Assembly (NCBI GenBank): GCA_022072165.1
Contig: JAJVIF010000001.1
Coordinates: 209,353 to 273,352, forward strand
DNA: 64,000 nucleotides
DNA from: a bacterium
Lineage (GTDB): Bacteria > JAJVIF01
Direction: 5' to 3'
How positions within the stretch are numbered: the first letter of the stretch is position 1; every line of letters starts with the position of its first letter. The notes beneath the pieces were generated by a model. That model saw only the letters and a list, made by a program, of their open reading frames with translations. It was not told where the DNA came from and ran no database searches. Both the position numbers and the translations under genes were made by a program. Below, one piece after another: positions 50,093-60,438 of the stretch.

Positions 50093-51907
50093 TCAGGCCA
50101 CGCGGTAGATCTCATCCAGCGAGGTGAGACCAGCCTGGACCTTCTGACATCCGTGTTCGAGCAGTGTGGTCATGCCCGACTGACGCGCCGCCTGACGCAA
50201 CTCGTCGGTCGACGCCTGGTGGACGACCATCTCCCGGAGTGTATCATTCATCTCCAGGACTTCGAAAATGCCCATACGCCCCTTGAATCCCAGGGTCCGA
50301 CAGGCAGGGCAGCCCTTTTCCTTCGGGCCGTGAATCACCAGTTCTTCAGTGGCGGGAATCTTCAGCACCTCCCGGACCTTCAGCGTGTCCGGATGGTCGG
50401 CTGGCAGGGGCACTTTGCAGCTCTTGCAGAGCCGTCGCGGCAGCCGCTGGGCCATGATCATGTTTACGGCAGCGGTAATCAGGAAGGGCTCCAGGCCCAT
50501 ATCGAGCATACGGGTGATCGCGCTGGGGGCATCGTTGGTATGGAGGGTGGAGAAGACGAGGTGCCCGGTGAGAGCCGCCCGCAGGGCGATATCGGCGGTC
50601 TCCTGGTCGCGGATCTCACCCACCATGATGATGTCGGGGTCCTGACGCAAAAAGCTTTTCAGCGCCAGGGCAAAGGTCATGGTGCTCTCTTTGCCACAGA
50701 GCACCTGTGTGGTCCCTTCGATCTTGGACTCCACCGGGTCTTCGGCAGTCACCACACAGACATCAGGCTGGTTCACCCGCCGCAAGATGGTGTAGAGCGT
50801 GTTCGTCTTACCCGACCCGGTTGGTCCGGTTACCAGGTTGATGCCGTTTGCCTTCTTGATGTTCCGGGTCACGATGTCGTACTGACTCTCGGAGTACCCC
50901 AGGTCCTCCAGCTGGAGCTGCGCCCCCTCCTGATCCAGAATACGCAGCACGGCCTTATGGCCGTTGATGCTCGGGAGCAGGGAGACGCGGTATTCCACCC
51001 GCCGGTACGGAATCATGTCGTAGTCGATGCGGGTGTCGACCATCTCATTCCGATTATGGACATCCGCATCCGCCATCGCCTGAATCCGGCCTATGATGGG
51101 AATTGCCATGGTGACCGGCAGGGTGGCGGTGTCACTCAAAATGCCGTCAATACGGGTCCGGACCCGGAAGTACTTCTCCTGGGGCTCAAAGTGGACATCG
51201 GAGGCTCCGCTATAGACCGCCCGACACAGATACTGATGGATGAGCATGATGATGGGCCACTGCACCAGGGCTTCTTCAAAGCCCTCCTCTGAGCGCATCA
51301 TCCGGTCGTAGTTCCGGTTCACAAACTGAATGGCATCTTCGCCCCATTCTTCCAGCGACCGGTCGAGGCGGGGCTGCAACATGCTGTCGGCGAACTCGCG
51401 ACTGATCTTGCCCTGGGGGTCGGTGACCTGCGCCCGGCTGTACTGCGCCACGACCTCTGGGGCGTAGTATGTCGCATGGGCGTTGATGATCCCCTGCATA
51501 TGGCAGACCCGGGGGAGGACCCGCATCCCGGTAAAGCCTTCCAGGAGGCTCAGCAGTTCTTCATCCAGTGGATTGAAGCAGGCAATCTGGATTTCATTGC
51601 GGTAGGACTTCACCGGAAAGACTTTGGTCGCGATGGCGAATGGAGGAGGTAACAGATGAGCAACGGTCGCCAGGTAGTCCGGATTCTGGGACATCAGCGA
51701 GGGGTCGATATGCGTGGCGCCGGTGATTTCCTCCAGGACTGGTGCCAGGCGACCGGGCTCCAGCAACCGCAGCTTGAACATCGCTTCCTGCCAGGTGCCG
51801 CCATCCTGTTTCTGTGTGTTAAAGCCGAGCATGACCTGCTCCATTGTGAGCAGGTTGTGACGCAGACAGGTCTCTTTCAGCTTGTTCTCGAATTCGATGT
51901 TGTTCAT
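50093..51907 (-). CDS. GspE/PilB-type secretion or pilus ATPase
   Basis: 604 residues from ATG 51907. An N-terminal MshEN-like region (residues about 1-150: QKQDGGTWQEAMFKLRLLE, TGATHIDPSL) binds nucleotides such as c-di-GMP in related proteins. The ATPase follows: Walker A GPTGSGKT (361-368), Asp box AEDPVESKIEG, Walker B DPDIIMVGEIRD, His box TGHLVFSTLHTNDA, and a zinc-binding tetracysteine (CKSCK ... CPACR). It powers type IV pilus extension or type II secretion. No PilC/GspF, PilM or secretin gene is adjacent, so it may cooperate with the Tad machine or with genes elsewhere. A -10 TACACT lies at 51956-51951. Confidence 0.93.
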   Translation of the reverse strand: MNNIEFENKLKETCLRHNLLTMEQVMLGFNTQKQDGGTWQEAMFKLRLLEPGRLAPVLEEITGATHIDPSLMSQNPDYLATVAHLLPPPFAIATKVFPVKSYRNEIQIACFNPLDEELLSLLEGFTGMRVLPRVCHMQGIINAHATYYAPEVVAQYSRAQVTDPQGKISREFADSMLQPRLDRSLEEWGEDAIQFVNRNYDRMMRSEEGFEEALVQWPIIMLIHQYLCRAVYSGASDVHFEPQEKYFRVRTRIDGILSDTATLPVTMAIPIIGRIQAMADADVHNRNEMVDTRIDYDMIPYRRVEYRVSLLPSINGHKAVLRILDQEGAQLQLEDLGYSESQYDIVTRNIKKANGINLVTGPTGSGKTNTLYTILRRVNQPDVCVVTAEDPVESKIEGTTQVLCGKESTMTFALALKSFLRQDPDIIMVGEIRDQETADIALRAALTGHLVFSTLHTNDAPSAITRMLDMGLEPFLITAAVNMIMAQRLPRRLCKSCKVPLPADHPDTLKVREVLKIPATEELVIHGPKEKGCPACRTLGFKGRMGIFEVLEMNDTLREMVVHQASTDELRQAARQSGMTTLLEHGCQKVQAGLTSLDEIYRVA

Positions 51908-51967
51908 GGACCTGCCAGCAGCGGGGAAGGGATAGGTACGGCGAGGGGCTAGTGTACGGCAGTTTTC

Positions 51968-52000
51968 GGACAACACACGACGGTCCCTTGCGGGACCGTC
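51968..52000 (-). terminator. Terminator of the PEGA-TPR gene
   Basis: 9-bp stem GACGGTCCC / GGGACCGTC with a GCAA tetraloop, followed on the minus strand by GTGTGTTGTC. The U-content of the tail is low. Confidence 0.6.
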
Positions 52001-52027
52001 GGTGTTAGCCGTTGCCGGAGTCCGGGG

Positions 52028-54088
52028 CTACTGGATGTTGCCGCGCGGGGGTTCCTTGTCTTTGGCCCAGTCGGGCTTGAAGTTGTCCACGAGGTCGCCA
52101 CCCTTGTCTCCGCTGCCGGATTCATCCTCACCAAAGAACTGATCGAGGAAGCTCTGGCCATCACCGGGGGCAGCGCCGTCGCTCTTCATGCGGGAGGGGC
52201 TCAGGCCGAAGAGGGTCTTTGCCGACTTCACGTATGAGGAAGCGCGCTGGTAGTAGTCATCCTGTGTGGAGTAGACCTGGATGAAGCTATCGTAGAAGTC
52301 GAGGGCTTTCTGCTTGTCGCCCATCTGCTGCGAGACTTCGCCCAGGGTGTAGAGGACCCATGGCTGGCGATTGTTGAGCTCATACGCCCGGTAGAGATAG
52401 GGAGCCGCTTCGGAGTACTTCTTGTGCTTGAAGAGAATCATCCCGCTCTGGTACCAGGGGTCGAAGAGCCCCTCGTTGATCTGAATTGCCTGGTAGTAGT
52501 TGTCAAGGGCGGCCTGATCTTCGTCGGCCTCCTGCTGGAGCCAGGCGAGGCGGAGGAGCGGCTCGACGAAGGTGCTGTCGGCCCGGAACGCCTCCGCATA
52601 CTTTTTACGGGCATCAGCCTTGTTGCCCCGGGTCTCAGCAATCTTGCCGAGGCCGTACGTGCCGTAGGTGTAGCTCGGCTTGACACTCAGGGCCTGGTTG
52701 TACTGCTGCTCCGCGCTCTGCAGGTCACCCTTGCTGGCCAGGACATCGCCGTAGACGCCATAGAGCTCAGGGTTGTTGCGGTCGAGGGCGATGGCTGCCT
52801 TGATCTTGGCTTCCGCCTGATCGAGGCGATTGTTCATCTGATGCAGGGTCACGAGATTCAGGTAGCCGCCGAGGTAGGCGGGGTCCTTTTCGATGGCCTT
52901 GTCGCCGAAGTAGACCGCGTCATCCAGGAGGGAGCGGTCCTTGCTCATCCGCCCCAGGAGGTTGGAAAGGTAGGAGAGCTCGGAGAGCACCCAGGGATGC
53001 TGCTCGTCGATCATGTACGCCTGGTTGACGGCGTTGTAAGCATCGACGTACTTGCCCTGGTCGCCATAGGCCAGCGACGCGTCGTACCAGAGGAGCTGGA
53101 CACCAAGTTCGGTCTCAAGCGCGCCACGGAGGTAGTAGATGCCTTCGTCTGGCTTGTTCAGATAGGTGGTCTTCAGGTACCCCACGAAACCAGGGTAGAA
53201 GAAGGGATTGAGGTAGATCGGCTTGGCGTTTTTGACCGCCGGGTCTGCCGACATGCTCTGCGCCTTCTGCTCATCTGCTTTGCGCTCGGCGACGGACTTA
53301 TTCCCCAGCTTTCCGATGGGTTTGCCATCGGGACCGATGAGGATCTTTTCGATGGCGGGCGGGGGCTCGGGCGCGACTTCCACTGGCGTGGGCTGATTCG
53401 CGAGCTCCTCATTGCGCTTGCGCTGCTCTTCCAGGGCGCGCATGGTCTCGTCGGCATAGCGCTGCAGACGCACGGTCTCTTCGCGAATATCGATCCGCGG
53501 ATTGGCCTTCAACTCGGCCGTCAGGCGGTCGACTGTCCGGTAGTCCTTGATGAGCCGCGAGAGATAGAGGTAGTGGAGCAGGGCGTTGCCATCGTCGCGA
53601 TTGGCTTCATAGCGGGCCTTGTAGACCTGGATAAGCTCCCGGAACAGGACTTCATAGCTTTCCCGCTCCAGCTGCACCAGCATCGGGGCGTTGTCCCCCG
53701 GCTGGAGCGTGATCATCATTTCGACCTTCTGGTACCCGGGCTTTTCCACGATCAGGCGGCGCTTGCCCGCCTGGCCCTTCATGGTGTACCGACTGAGGTC
53801 GGGCTTGTCCTGGGGCACACCGTCGATTTTGGCGGCTTCCAGGCGGACCGAGGACTGCGGCGGCTGGGTCACGATGACGATCGTGCAGGCCGGTCCGGAG
53901 GTCTGGCGGGGACCAGGGTTACCGCCTCCAGACTTTCGGGGGGCCGGCGTTGCCGCTGTGTTTTCAACCCGCGCCAGAATGTCCGGCGTACGGTTGAGCG
54001 CCCAGTTTGAAGTTTCGGCTGAGGCGAAGGTGCAGAGACTGGCCAGCAGCCCGGCCACCAGGCCGGAACGTAGCAGTGAGAGCTGCAT
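52028..54088 (-). CDS. Exported PEGA and TPR protein
   Basis: 686 residues from ATG 54088. Signal peptide (LVAGLLASLCTFASAE). Residues about 65-150 are a PEGA-like beta-sandwich: QPPQSSVRLEAAKIDGVPQDKP, then KAGKRRLIVEKPGYQKVEM. From about 160 onwards it is alpha-helical with TPR repeats (for example AEAKIKAAIALDRNNPELYGVYGDVLASKGDLQSAEQQYNQAL and KYSEAAPYLYRAYELNNRQPWVLYTLGEVSQQMG). A disordered acidic C-terminus follows. PEGA-TPR proteins often act as periplasmic scaffolds for pili or secretion machines, so a role in this appendage is plausible. No catalytic motif. Confidence 0.85.
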   Translation of the reverse strand: MQLSLLRSGLVAGLLASLCTFASAETSNWALNRTPDILARVENTAATPAPRKSGGGNPGPRQTSGPACTIVIVTQPPQSSVRLEAAKIDGVPQDKPDLSRYTMKGQAGKRRLIVEKPGYQKVEMMITLQPGDNAPMLVQLERESYEVLFRELIQVYKARYEANRDDGNALLHYLYLSRLIKDYRTVDRLTAELKANPRIDIREETVRLQRYADETMRALEEQRKRNEELANQPTPVEVAPEPPPAIEKILIGPDGKPIGKLGNKSVAERKADEQKAQSMSADPAVKNAKPIYLNPFFYPGFVGYLKTTYLNKPDEGIYYLRGALETELGVQLLWYDASLAYGDQGKYVDAYNAVNQAYMIDEQHPWVLSELSYLSNLLGRMSKDRSLLDDAVYFGDKAIEKDPAYLGGYLNLVTLHQMNNRLDQAEAKIKAAIALDRNNPELYGVYGDVLASKGDLQSAEQQYNQALSVKPSYTYGTYGLGKIAETRGNKADARKKYAEAFRADSTFVEPLLRLAWLQQEADEDQAALDNYYQAIQINEGLFDPWYQSGMILFKHKKYSEAAPYLYRAYELNNRQPWVLYTLGEVSQQMGDKQKALDFYDSFIQVYSTQDDYYQRASSYVKSAKTLFGLSPSRMKSDGAAPGDGQSFLDQFFGEDESGSGDKGGDLVDNFKPDWAKDKEPPRGNIQ

Positions 54089-54231
54089 GTGTGAGTCCCT
54101 CCTCGAGCCTCCGGCAGGTCCGGAGGGGTAATGCAGCGCCCGTGGGGCGGCAGTGAAGCGACGAGCCTGTGAAGATGACAGCATCTCACAGGATGCAGGG
54201 TACATCGTACATCCCCTGTGCCAAGCGGGGT

Positions 54232-55155
54232 TTACCCCCCGGATTCAGCCTTGGCGTTCGGCCCGGGATCCTTGCGGCCCTCCAGCATGGCGTCGCAGCG
54301 ACGGATGTAATCCCGCGCTTCAGCCACAGCTTGTTCCAATGTGATGGATACGCCCGGCATCCGGGGATGGGGCGGCAGTTTTTCCTTCAGCGGCGCGTCT
54401 TTTCCGTCAGCATGACGCTTAAAGACATCTTCCAGCCGGACGACGGTGTTGAAATTGGTTCGTGCCGCTTCCAGCTGCTGTGTCGTGAAATGGTCCATGC
54501 CGTTGGCATACTGATTCACGACATCCCGGCGGACCAGTCCGAAGATCACATTGCGGACCTGCTGGCGCTCCTCCTGGGAAACGGCCGACCCGACTTCTTT
54601 GTCCAGGCGCTCCAGCGCTGAGGAGTAGTCGCCCCGGTAGAAGATGTCCCGGGAAATGTTCTTGAGTTCGGGATGCTCCTGGGTCAGCACTTTGAGGTCT
54701 TCGACTTCAAACCCCGCGCTCATGGGCGGGTCGTAGTACTGCGGCGCGTTGAAAAAAGCCCAGGTGAAATAGCCCCCGAAGCCCACGATGAGGGCCACGA
54801 TCCCAATCCGGATGGGGTCGATTTTCGCTGCGGCCGGCTTGGTAGTCCCGCCGCCGAAGTCGCGCTTGATCTCCCCGAAGGTGAAGCGCTCTTCCGGAAA
54901 GTCGATGATGTCGCCCGGTGTCAGCCGGACCTGGCCACTGGCAGGCGCGCCGTTGACTGCGACCTGCTTCCCATCGGGGATGTAGAGCGTGTAGATGCCA
55001 TCCGCGTAGTGGAGTTCGGCATGAGTACGGGAGGCGAATTTACTCTCCAGGACGATGTCAGCGTTATCGGCCCGGCCGATCACGAGCTGTGCCCGGTCGA
55101 TGGGGTACGCCTTCCCCTGAGTCTCGCCGTCCATCCGAATGAGGTGCGGAGCCAT
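54232..55155 (-). CDS. FHA-domain membrane protein
   Basis: 307 residues. Residues about 5-100 form an FHA domain: VIGRADNADIVLESKFASRTHAELHYADGIYTLYIPDGKQVAVNGAP. Such domains bind phosphothreonine. A single membrane helix (about 117-140: IGIVALIVGFGGYFTWAFF) follows, and the C-terminal part is helical, charged and probably periplasmic, with no recognisable domain. SD GGAG 10 nt before ATG 55155. Together with the kinase at 47616 it suggests threonine-phosphorylation-dependent recruitment at the membrane. Confidence 0.88.
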   Translation of the reverse strand: MAPHLIRMDGETQGKAYPIDRAQLVIGRADNADIVLESKFASRTHAELHYADGIYTLYIPDGKQVAVNGAPASGQVRLTPGDIIDFPEERFTFGEIKRDFGGGTTKPAAAKIDPIRIGIVALIVGFGGYFTWAFFNAPQYYDPPMSAGFEVEDLKVLTQEHPELKNISRDIFYRGDYSSALERLDKEVGSAVSQEERQQVRNVIFGLVRRDVVNQYANGMDHFTTQQLEAARTNFNTVVRLEDVFKRHADGKDAPLKEKLPPHPRMPGVSITLEQAVAEARDYIRRCDAMLEGRKDPGPNAKAESGG

Positions 55156-55220
55156 CCTGCGCTCTCCTTAGGGCTGTGCCGGCATACGCCAGCCTGCAGC
55201 GGTGAGTGGGGTGCGGTTCA

Positions 55221-56312
55221 TTATGCCTGCGGACTCACGAAGAGCAGCAGGTACTCGTGTGATGGGATGCCCTGATTGGTATGCACGGCCACGAGAGCCA
55301 TCGGTCGGCCATCGGGGGACGCTACGGGCACCTGGGGGATTACCTGACACTGCCCGGGGGCGAGTCCGTTGAGGACTCCGATCAGCTGGCCACCCAGCTC
55401 CTGGTTATGCAGCGCCTGCAACAGGTGAACGCTGGCGATCGCTTCGAGGTCGGGGCGCAGCAGAATCCGCGCCGCAGGGCTCCAGCCCTGCACCCGAAAG
55501 CTGTTGTCCATGGCGATCAAAGGATCGGTGAAGCCCCGGTCCGATGTGGTGGTTTCCTTCACGGCCCGCATGGCTTCCAGCGCCATCTGGGCTTCGTGCA
55601 CTTTCATCCGCCAGGCATTCGCTGTCCGATCCTTCACCAGCTCAGATCCCAGACGAATCGAGTGCACGACATCCACCAGTTCCGGAAAGCCGGAGGGAAT
55701 GGGGATATCCTCGGTCTGGCCGCTGAAGAAGAGGTCCAGATCATCTTTGAGGGTAGACAAAGTGCTGGAGACCCGTTGCTGGGTCACGTTGCGGACGACC
55801 AGCATCGTTGCGATACCGCCGACCGCCCCCACCATGACCGCAGTCAGCAGGGCATCGGCCCCCATCATGGCTCCGACGATCCCGGAGACCACACCGGTGG
55901 TGATCGCGCTGAACGCCGCGACGGTCGCGAGGGTGGCTTTCCAGTCGGTCTTCACCTCAGCGCGCGCCGTCAGCTTCTGCCTGATGTCCTGGGCTTGCTG
56001 AGCGGAGATCGGCGAAGCGGAGACCTCCACGACCGACTCCGGCCAGCTGAAGAGCCCCTCCATGTTGCCGAAGCGGACCACATCGCCATGCTTCAGCCGG
56101 TGATTTGCGATCCGGAGATTGTTGACAAAGGTCCCGTTGGAAGACTGGTTGTCCTTCAGCTCGATGACATCCCGGCTGACTTCCAGCGTGGCATGAGCGC
56201 GGGAAAGCGACCGGTCAGAGATGACGATGTCGCAGGTGTCCTGCCGCCCAATGGTGGTGGTTCCCCGATTCAGGGTCCAGGACTGGCTGCCGACGGTGAG
56301 AGTAGGGGGCAT
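55221..56312 (-). CDS. FHA-domain membrane protein with PAS-like C-terminus
   Basis: 363 residues. Residues 5-85 are FHA: TTIGRQDTCDIVISDRSLSRAHATLEV and NQSSNGTFVNNLRI, with the conserved Arg-Ser-His-Asn pattern intact. About 125-180 hold two membrane helices. The rest (about 190-363) is cytoplasmic-like: a helical segment then a PAS-like region (LIAMDNSFRVQGWSPAARILL and MALVAVHTNQGIPSHEYLLLFVSP). This domain mix joins phosphothreonine binding with a possible sensory module. 24 nt downstream of TadC in the same orientation. Confidence 0.82.
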   Translation of the reverse strand: MPPTLTVGSQSWTLNRGTTTIGRQDTCDIVISDRSLSRAHATLEVSRDVIELKDNQSSNGTFVNNLRIANHRLKHGDVVRFGNMEGLFSWPESVVEVSASPISAQQAQDIRQKLTARAEVKTDWKATLATVAAFSAITTGVVSGIVGAMMGADALLTAVMVGAVGGIATMLVVRNVTQQRVSSTLSTLKDDLDLFFSGQTEDIPIPSGFPELVDVVHSIRLGSELVKDRTANAWRMKVHEAQMALEAMRAVKETTTSDRGFTDPLIAMDNSFRVQGWSPAARILLRPDLEAIASVHLLQALHNQELGGQLIGVLNGLAPGQCQVIPQVPVASPDGRPMALVAVHTNQGIPSHEYLLLFVSPQA

Positions 56313-56336
56313 GACGGACTGCTACGGCCTCCGGGG

Positions 56337-57275
56337 CTAGAAGATGTTGACCGGGTTCCGGATGAAGTCCACTGCCACCGGTCCGATGGCGACCATAAAG
56401 ATCGCCGGAAAGATGAACAGAAACATCGGAATCAGGACCTTGTTGGAGGCTTCGGCACCGAGGCGCTCCGCTTTCTGGAACCGTGCCAGCCGGAGCATGT
56501 CTGCCTGCGTTCGAAGCACCGGACCCACCGACGCTCCCATTTCGATCGCCTGGACCAGCACGCTCACGAAGGAGTTCATCTCCATGAGGTTGATGCGCTC
56601 CGCCATGTTCTTCATCGCTTCAATGCGGCTCGCGCCGAGCCGCATGTCGCTGATCATGGTCTGCAGTTCATCCCGGAGCGGGCTCTTGGGCAGGGTATCG
56701 GTCAGTTTGATAATGGCTGCCGAGAGATCGAGGCCAGCCTCCACGAGGAGGACCAGCATGTCGAGCATGTCGGGCAGGGCTTTGAGGATCTTATGCGACC
56801 GCTGCTTCGCCAACTCGTAAATCCAGAAGTCGGTGCCGAACCACCCAAAGACCGCACCGATGATCCAGTAGACGAAGTTTGGTTTACCGACGAAGTTTCC
56901 CAGCGCTGGACCCATCACAAAGGGGAGGACCAGCGTCAGGAAGACTTTCATGCCGAAGAATTCCAGCGCGGTGAGATTGCTCTTGAGTCCGGACCGGCGG
57001 ATTGTGGCATTGACCGCCGCGATGCTCTCTTCCTGAATGTACGGCTTGATCCAGACGATGACCGGTGGAAGCAGTGGCTTGATGTACTTCAGCAGCAGCG
57101 AGTCCGGCTCGCTCTCCTCATAGGTCTCGCCTTTGGTGAAGCCGAGCTCCTGGCTCCGCTTGGCGGTCTGCTCCACGAAACCGAGATACGCAAAGATGGC
57201 TGCCCCCACGGCGCAGGCCATGCTCAGTACGAGCGAGACCATCTCGATCATCCCCCACATGTTGCTCAGGTCCAT
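56337..57275 (-). CDS. tadC: Tad pilus inner-membrane protein TadC
   Basis: 312 residues. T2SF/GspF-fold membrane protein: an N-terminal helix (MIEMVSLVLSMACAVGAAIFAYLGF), the T2SF domain KALPDMLDMLVLLVEAGLDLSAAIIKLTDTLPKSPLRDELQTM, and C-terminal helices. In Tad systems TadB and TadC form the inner-membrane platform that TadA (CpaF) drives to assemble Flp pili. 33 nt after tadB; order TadB-TadC is standard. Confidence 0.9.
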   Translation of the reverse strand: MDLSNMWGMIEMVSLVLSMACAVGAAIFAYLGFVEQTAKRSQELGFTKGETYEESEPDSLLLKYIKPLLPPVIVWIKPYIQEESIAAVNATIRRSGLKSNLTALEFFGMKVFLTLVLPFVMGPALGNFVGKPNFVYWIIGAVFGWFGTDFWIYELAKQRSHKILKALPDMLDMLVLLVEAGLDLSAAIIKLTDTLPKSPLRDELQTMISDMRLGASRIEAMKNMAERINLMEMNSFVSVLVQAIEMGASVGPVLRTQADMLRLARFQKAERLGAEASNKVLIPMFLFIFPAIFMVAIGPVAVDFIRNPVNIF

Positions 57276-57308
57276 GGTCTGCAGCCTCCGTCGCTGGAAG
57301 AAAGTCGG

Positions 57309-58208
57309 TTAGACATCGATGGCCACGATCTTTGACATCACCCAGTAGCCGAACCCGACGAACAGCAGGATCAGCACGATGATGCCCCAGCCGATGGGGT
57401 CGACAAAGAGGGGGAGGACGAACTCCCGACTGGTGGCGTAGAGCAGCGCCATGAAGACAAAGGGGAGGCCCGCCAGCATCTTGCCCTGGAACATCGCCTC
57501 AGCGGTGAGGGCCTTGATTTTCCCTTTCACCGCATTGCGTTCTTTGATGACCTTCGCGATGGTTTCGAAAGACTCCGTGAGATTCCCACCGGCCTGCCGC
57601 AGGGTGGCGACCGTGGTCACCAGCATCTCGATTTCCTGCAGAGGCATACGCTCGGCCAGATGCTGAAGCGCTTCTTCCGGAGTTGCGCCGACTTTGATCT
57701 CCTGAACCACCAGGAAGAACTCGTGGCTCGCCGGCTTCGCCATCTCCCGGGCGCAGATGTCCAGCGACTGCTGGAGGGTCAGCCCCGACTTCAGAGTGTT
57801 CGCCATCATGGTCAGGACATCCGGCAGCTGCTTTTCGAAGAGATCGAGTCGCATCTGAGTCTGCCGCGCCACCCAGACATTGGCGGCGATGTAGCCGAGT
57901 CCCCCTACGATCATGGCGACGAACGGATTCGGCTTGCCTGCCGCCCAGGTCAGGAGGAACATGCCGGCCACGACGCCCCAGAAAATCCGGGCCAGGATCT
58001 GGGCGCACTCTTCGATCGTCATATTGACGAACGAGGCTTCCATGATCCGTTGCATCCGGCTGGCATCAGCCGTAATGCGCCCCCGGCACAGGGAGGCCAC
58101 GGGTTCGTAGGCGATCCAGATCGCCCAGAGGGTGAGTCCGAACCCGATCAAAAGCACCGGCGCCAGGGCAGCGTTGACGATCCAGAGCTGGATGGCTTGC
58201 ATGTTCAT
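57309..58208 (-). CDS. tadB: Tad pilus inner-membrane protein TadB
   Basis: 299 residues. T2SF domain: FEKQLPDVLTMMANTLKSGLTLQQSLDICAREMAKPASHEF, with membrane helices at 10-35, around 85-115 and at the C-terminus (ATSREFVLPLFVDPIGWGIIVLILLFVGFGYWVMS). Platform partner of TadC. The start is 5 nt after the end of the CpaE-CpaF fusion, so tightly coupled. Confidence 0.9.
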   Translation of the reverse strand: MNMQAIQLWIVNAALAPVLLIGFGLTLWAIWIAYEPVASLCRGRITADASRMQRIMEASFVNMTIEECAQILARIFWGVVAGMFLLTWAAGKPNPFVAMIVGGLGYIAANVWVARQTQMRLDLFEKQLPDVLTMMANTLKSGLTLQQSLDICAREMAKPASHEFFLVVQEIKVGATPEEALQHLAERMPLQEIEMLVTTVATLRQAGGNLTESFETIAKVIKERNAVKGKIKALTAEAMFQGKMLAGLPFVFMALLYATSREFVLPLFVDPIGWGIIVLILLFVGFGYWVMSKIVAIDV

Positions 58209-58213
58209 GGCGA

Positions 58214-60385
58214 CTACACCTGGTGGATGAAGATCTCCCGGTTCACCGGCAGACCCTTCTTCTGGAGTTCTTCGTAGAAGGTGGGAATGTTGCCGGTGGG
58301 AACGTGGTGTCCGATGACTTTGCCATCCGCGGTCATCCCGGTCTGCTTAAAGACGAAGATGTCCTGCATGGCGAAGACGTCGCTCTGGAACCCCGTGAGC
58401 TCGGTGATAGCGATGACCTTGCGACTCCCGTCGTTCAGCCGGGACTGCTGAATGACAATCTGAACCGCTGCCGCGATCTGCTCGCGGATCGCCCGGGACG
58501 GCAATTCCACCCCAGACATCAGACACATGGTTTCGAGGCGGGACATGGCGTCGCGAGGTGTGTTGGCGTGGATGGTGGTCAGTGAGCCATCGTGACCGGT
58601 GTTCATCGCCTGGAGCATGTCTACGGCTTCACCGGAGCGGCATTCTCCAACGACGATGCGGTCGGGGCGCATACGCAGGCAGTTCTTCACGAGGTCGCGA
58701 ATCGTGATCTCGCCGGTCCCCTCGATACTCGGCGGACGGGTTTCCAGGCGGACCACGTGAGGTTGTCGCAGCTTGAGCTCCGCGACATCCTCGACCGTGA
58801 TGATGCGCTCATCTTCCGGGATGAACGATGACAGCAGATTGAGCAGGGTAGTTTTCCCGGAGCCGGTACCACCAGACACGATGATGTTCTTGTGGCTCTT
58901 GACGCAGGCGTCCATGAACTGGGCCATCTGTTGCGTGAAGGCCCCGAATCCGATGAGGTCCTGGACCGTGAGGGGGTCCTTGGAGAACTTACGGATGGTG
59001 ATGTTCGACCCATCGATGGCGAGGGGAGGAATCACGGCGTTCACGCGGGAGCCGTCCTTGAGACGGGCGTCCACCAGCGGCATCTTCTCGTCGCAACGAC
59101 GCCCGATCGGAGCGACAATACGGTCGATGATGTTGCGTAGCTGCTGCTCAGAGGTGAACCGGTAGTCCGTGAGGTAGACCTTCCCCTTGCGCTCGACATA
59201 GATCTTGTCGAAACGATTCACAAAGATTTCAGTCACCGTGTTGTCTGCGAGGGGCTCTTCGAGACACCCGAGTCCCAGGGCCTCTTTGAGGATTTCCTCG
59301 ACTACCGCAACCCGGAATCGGGGGATCAGCTTGCGGCCATCCGGATCCTCGTCCACCAGTTCTGCGACCTTGGCGCGGGATTTCTGCTTGAGTTCCTCGG
59401 GGTCGCCCTCTTTGCCCTGGCGACGCATTTCCTCTTCCATTTCACGGATGAACTTCCGATGGACCCGAACCCGCAGCTCGGTGGTGTCCGTCGCGCCCAT
59501 CTCCATGGTGATGGAAGGATTCGAGGCGAAGAAAGAACCGCTGGCGCCGAGCGTCGAGCCCATGGTCGACTGGTCCGCTGCCGAGCCCCCTTTGACGACC
59601 TGCCGGATGCCGTGGTAATCACCCCGCTCCAGCTTGACCTGGTCGAAGGCGATGAGCTGCCCGAGACGGACCACCGCGATTGCGGCAGGTGACTGGGCGA
59701 ACTGGTCGAGGATGGAACCTTCCTTCAGGACCAGCGTTTCGAGCTTGGAGTCGTACGGTATCTCCGCCCAGACCGGCCGCTCGAGTTCCACTTCCACTTT
59801 GCGGGGGTCCAATGGGAACCGGGCATCAGTCTTGTTCAGCACCAGCCGCATGTGGTGCTTCGGCAGCCCCATGCCTTCGAGGTACTCGAAGTACTTTTTG
59901 GACTGGAAGAGGCTGAGGCGATCCGGGAGGGAAAAGACGATGATGAGGCTCGCCCGATCAAGGAACTCCAGGGAATGCTCGTTCAGGTCGGTGCCGATGT
60001 CGACAAAGATGTAGTCCAGGTGCCGACGCATGATGTCGAGCGCTTTGCCGATTTTGTCTGGCGGAATCTTGTCCGGTCCCACTGGCCGCAGCGTCACCGG
60101 CAGGACCAGCAACCCGCTCGGCAGCAACGGCAGTCCGGCGATGAACTGATCCGGAGTCGTTTTCTTCTCGATGGAGATGAGGTCGCGGATCTTGGTGTCG
60201 CCGAGCTTCCCGACATAGAAGAGGCTGTCCCCGGCGGTCGGCAGGTCGTAATCGACTAGCGCTACCTTCTGGTTGACATCCTTCGCAAACTGCTGCCCGA
60301 GGGCCGCAGCGATGGCGCTGATGCCGACCCCGCCCTTCGAGGAGCAGCAGATGACGATCTTGCCCTGTCGATGCAGTTCAGCCAT
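58214..60385 (-). CDS. CpaE-CpaF fusion: TadZ-like ParA domain plus TadA-type ATPase
   Basis: 723 residues joining two proteins normally separate. Residues 1-260: MinD/ParA-like TadZ/CpaE domain with deviant Walker A KGGVGIS (17-23), where Ile replaces the second Lys of KGGVGKT, as in Tad[18 protein letters not shown] and [11 protein letters not shown] follow. The receiver domain of Caulobacter CpaE is absent. Residues about 300-723: CpaF/TadA ATPase, [37 protein letters not shown] (Walker A 505-512), [35 protein letters not shown] and [17 protein letters not shown]. The fusion would link localisation of the pilus site to the motor. No stop interrupts the frame. Confidence 0.92.
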   Translation of the reverse strand: MAELHRQGKIVICCSSKGGVGISAIAAALGQQFAKDVNQKVALVDYDLPTAGDSLFYVGKLGDTKIRDLISIEKKTTPDQFIAGLPLLPSGLLVLPVTLRPVGPDKIPPDKIGKALDIMRRHLDYIFVDIGTDLNEHSLEFLDRASLIIVFSLPDRLSLFQSKKYFEYLEGMGLPKHHMRLVLNKTDARFPLDPRKVEVELERPVWAEIPYDSKLETLVLKEGSILDQFAQSPAAIAVVRLGQLIAFDQVKLERGDYHGIRQVVKGGSAADQSTMGSTLGASGSFFASNPSITMEMGATDTTELRVRVHRKFIREMEEEMRRQGKEGDPEELKQKSRAKVAELVDEDPDGRKLIPRFRVAVVEEILKEALGLGCLEEPLADNTVTEIFVNRFDKIYVERKGKVYLTDYRFTSEQQLRNIIDRIVAPIGRRCDEKMPLVDARLKDGSRVNAVIPPLAIDGSNITIRKFSKDPLTVQDLIGFGAFTQQMAQFMDACVKSHKNIIVSGGTGSGKTTLLNLLSSFIPEDERIITVEDVAELKLRQPHVVRLETRPPSIEGTGEITIRDLVKNCLRMRPDRIVVGECRSGEAVDMLQAMNTGHDGSLTTIHANTPRDAMSRLETMCLMSGVELPSRAIREQIAAAVQIVIQQSRLNDGSRKVIAITELTGFQSDVFAMQDIFVFKQTGMTADGKVIGHHVPTGNIPTFYEELQKKGLPVNREIFIHQV

Positions 60386-60438
60386 GACCAGCGAGCCTCA
60401 GGCAGAGAGAAATGCAGCGCGATGCCGTAAGGACGAAG

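Noticed and set aside
52424..54010. 528-codon open frame on the plus strand
   Set aside because: Opposite the TPR gene, shadow of repeat-rich codons.
55281..57335. 684-codon open frame on the plus strand
   Set aside because: Lies opposite the FHA and TadC genes, whose family motifs are clear. GC-rich third positions open the antisense frame; composition is rich in His, Asp and Arg with no domain.
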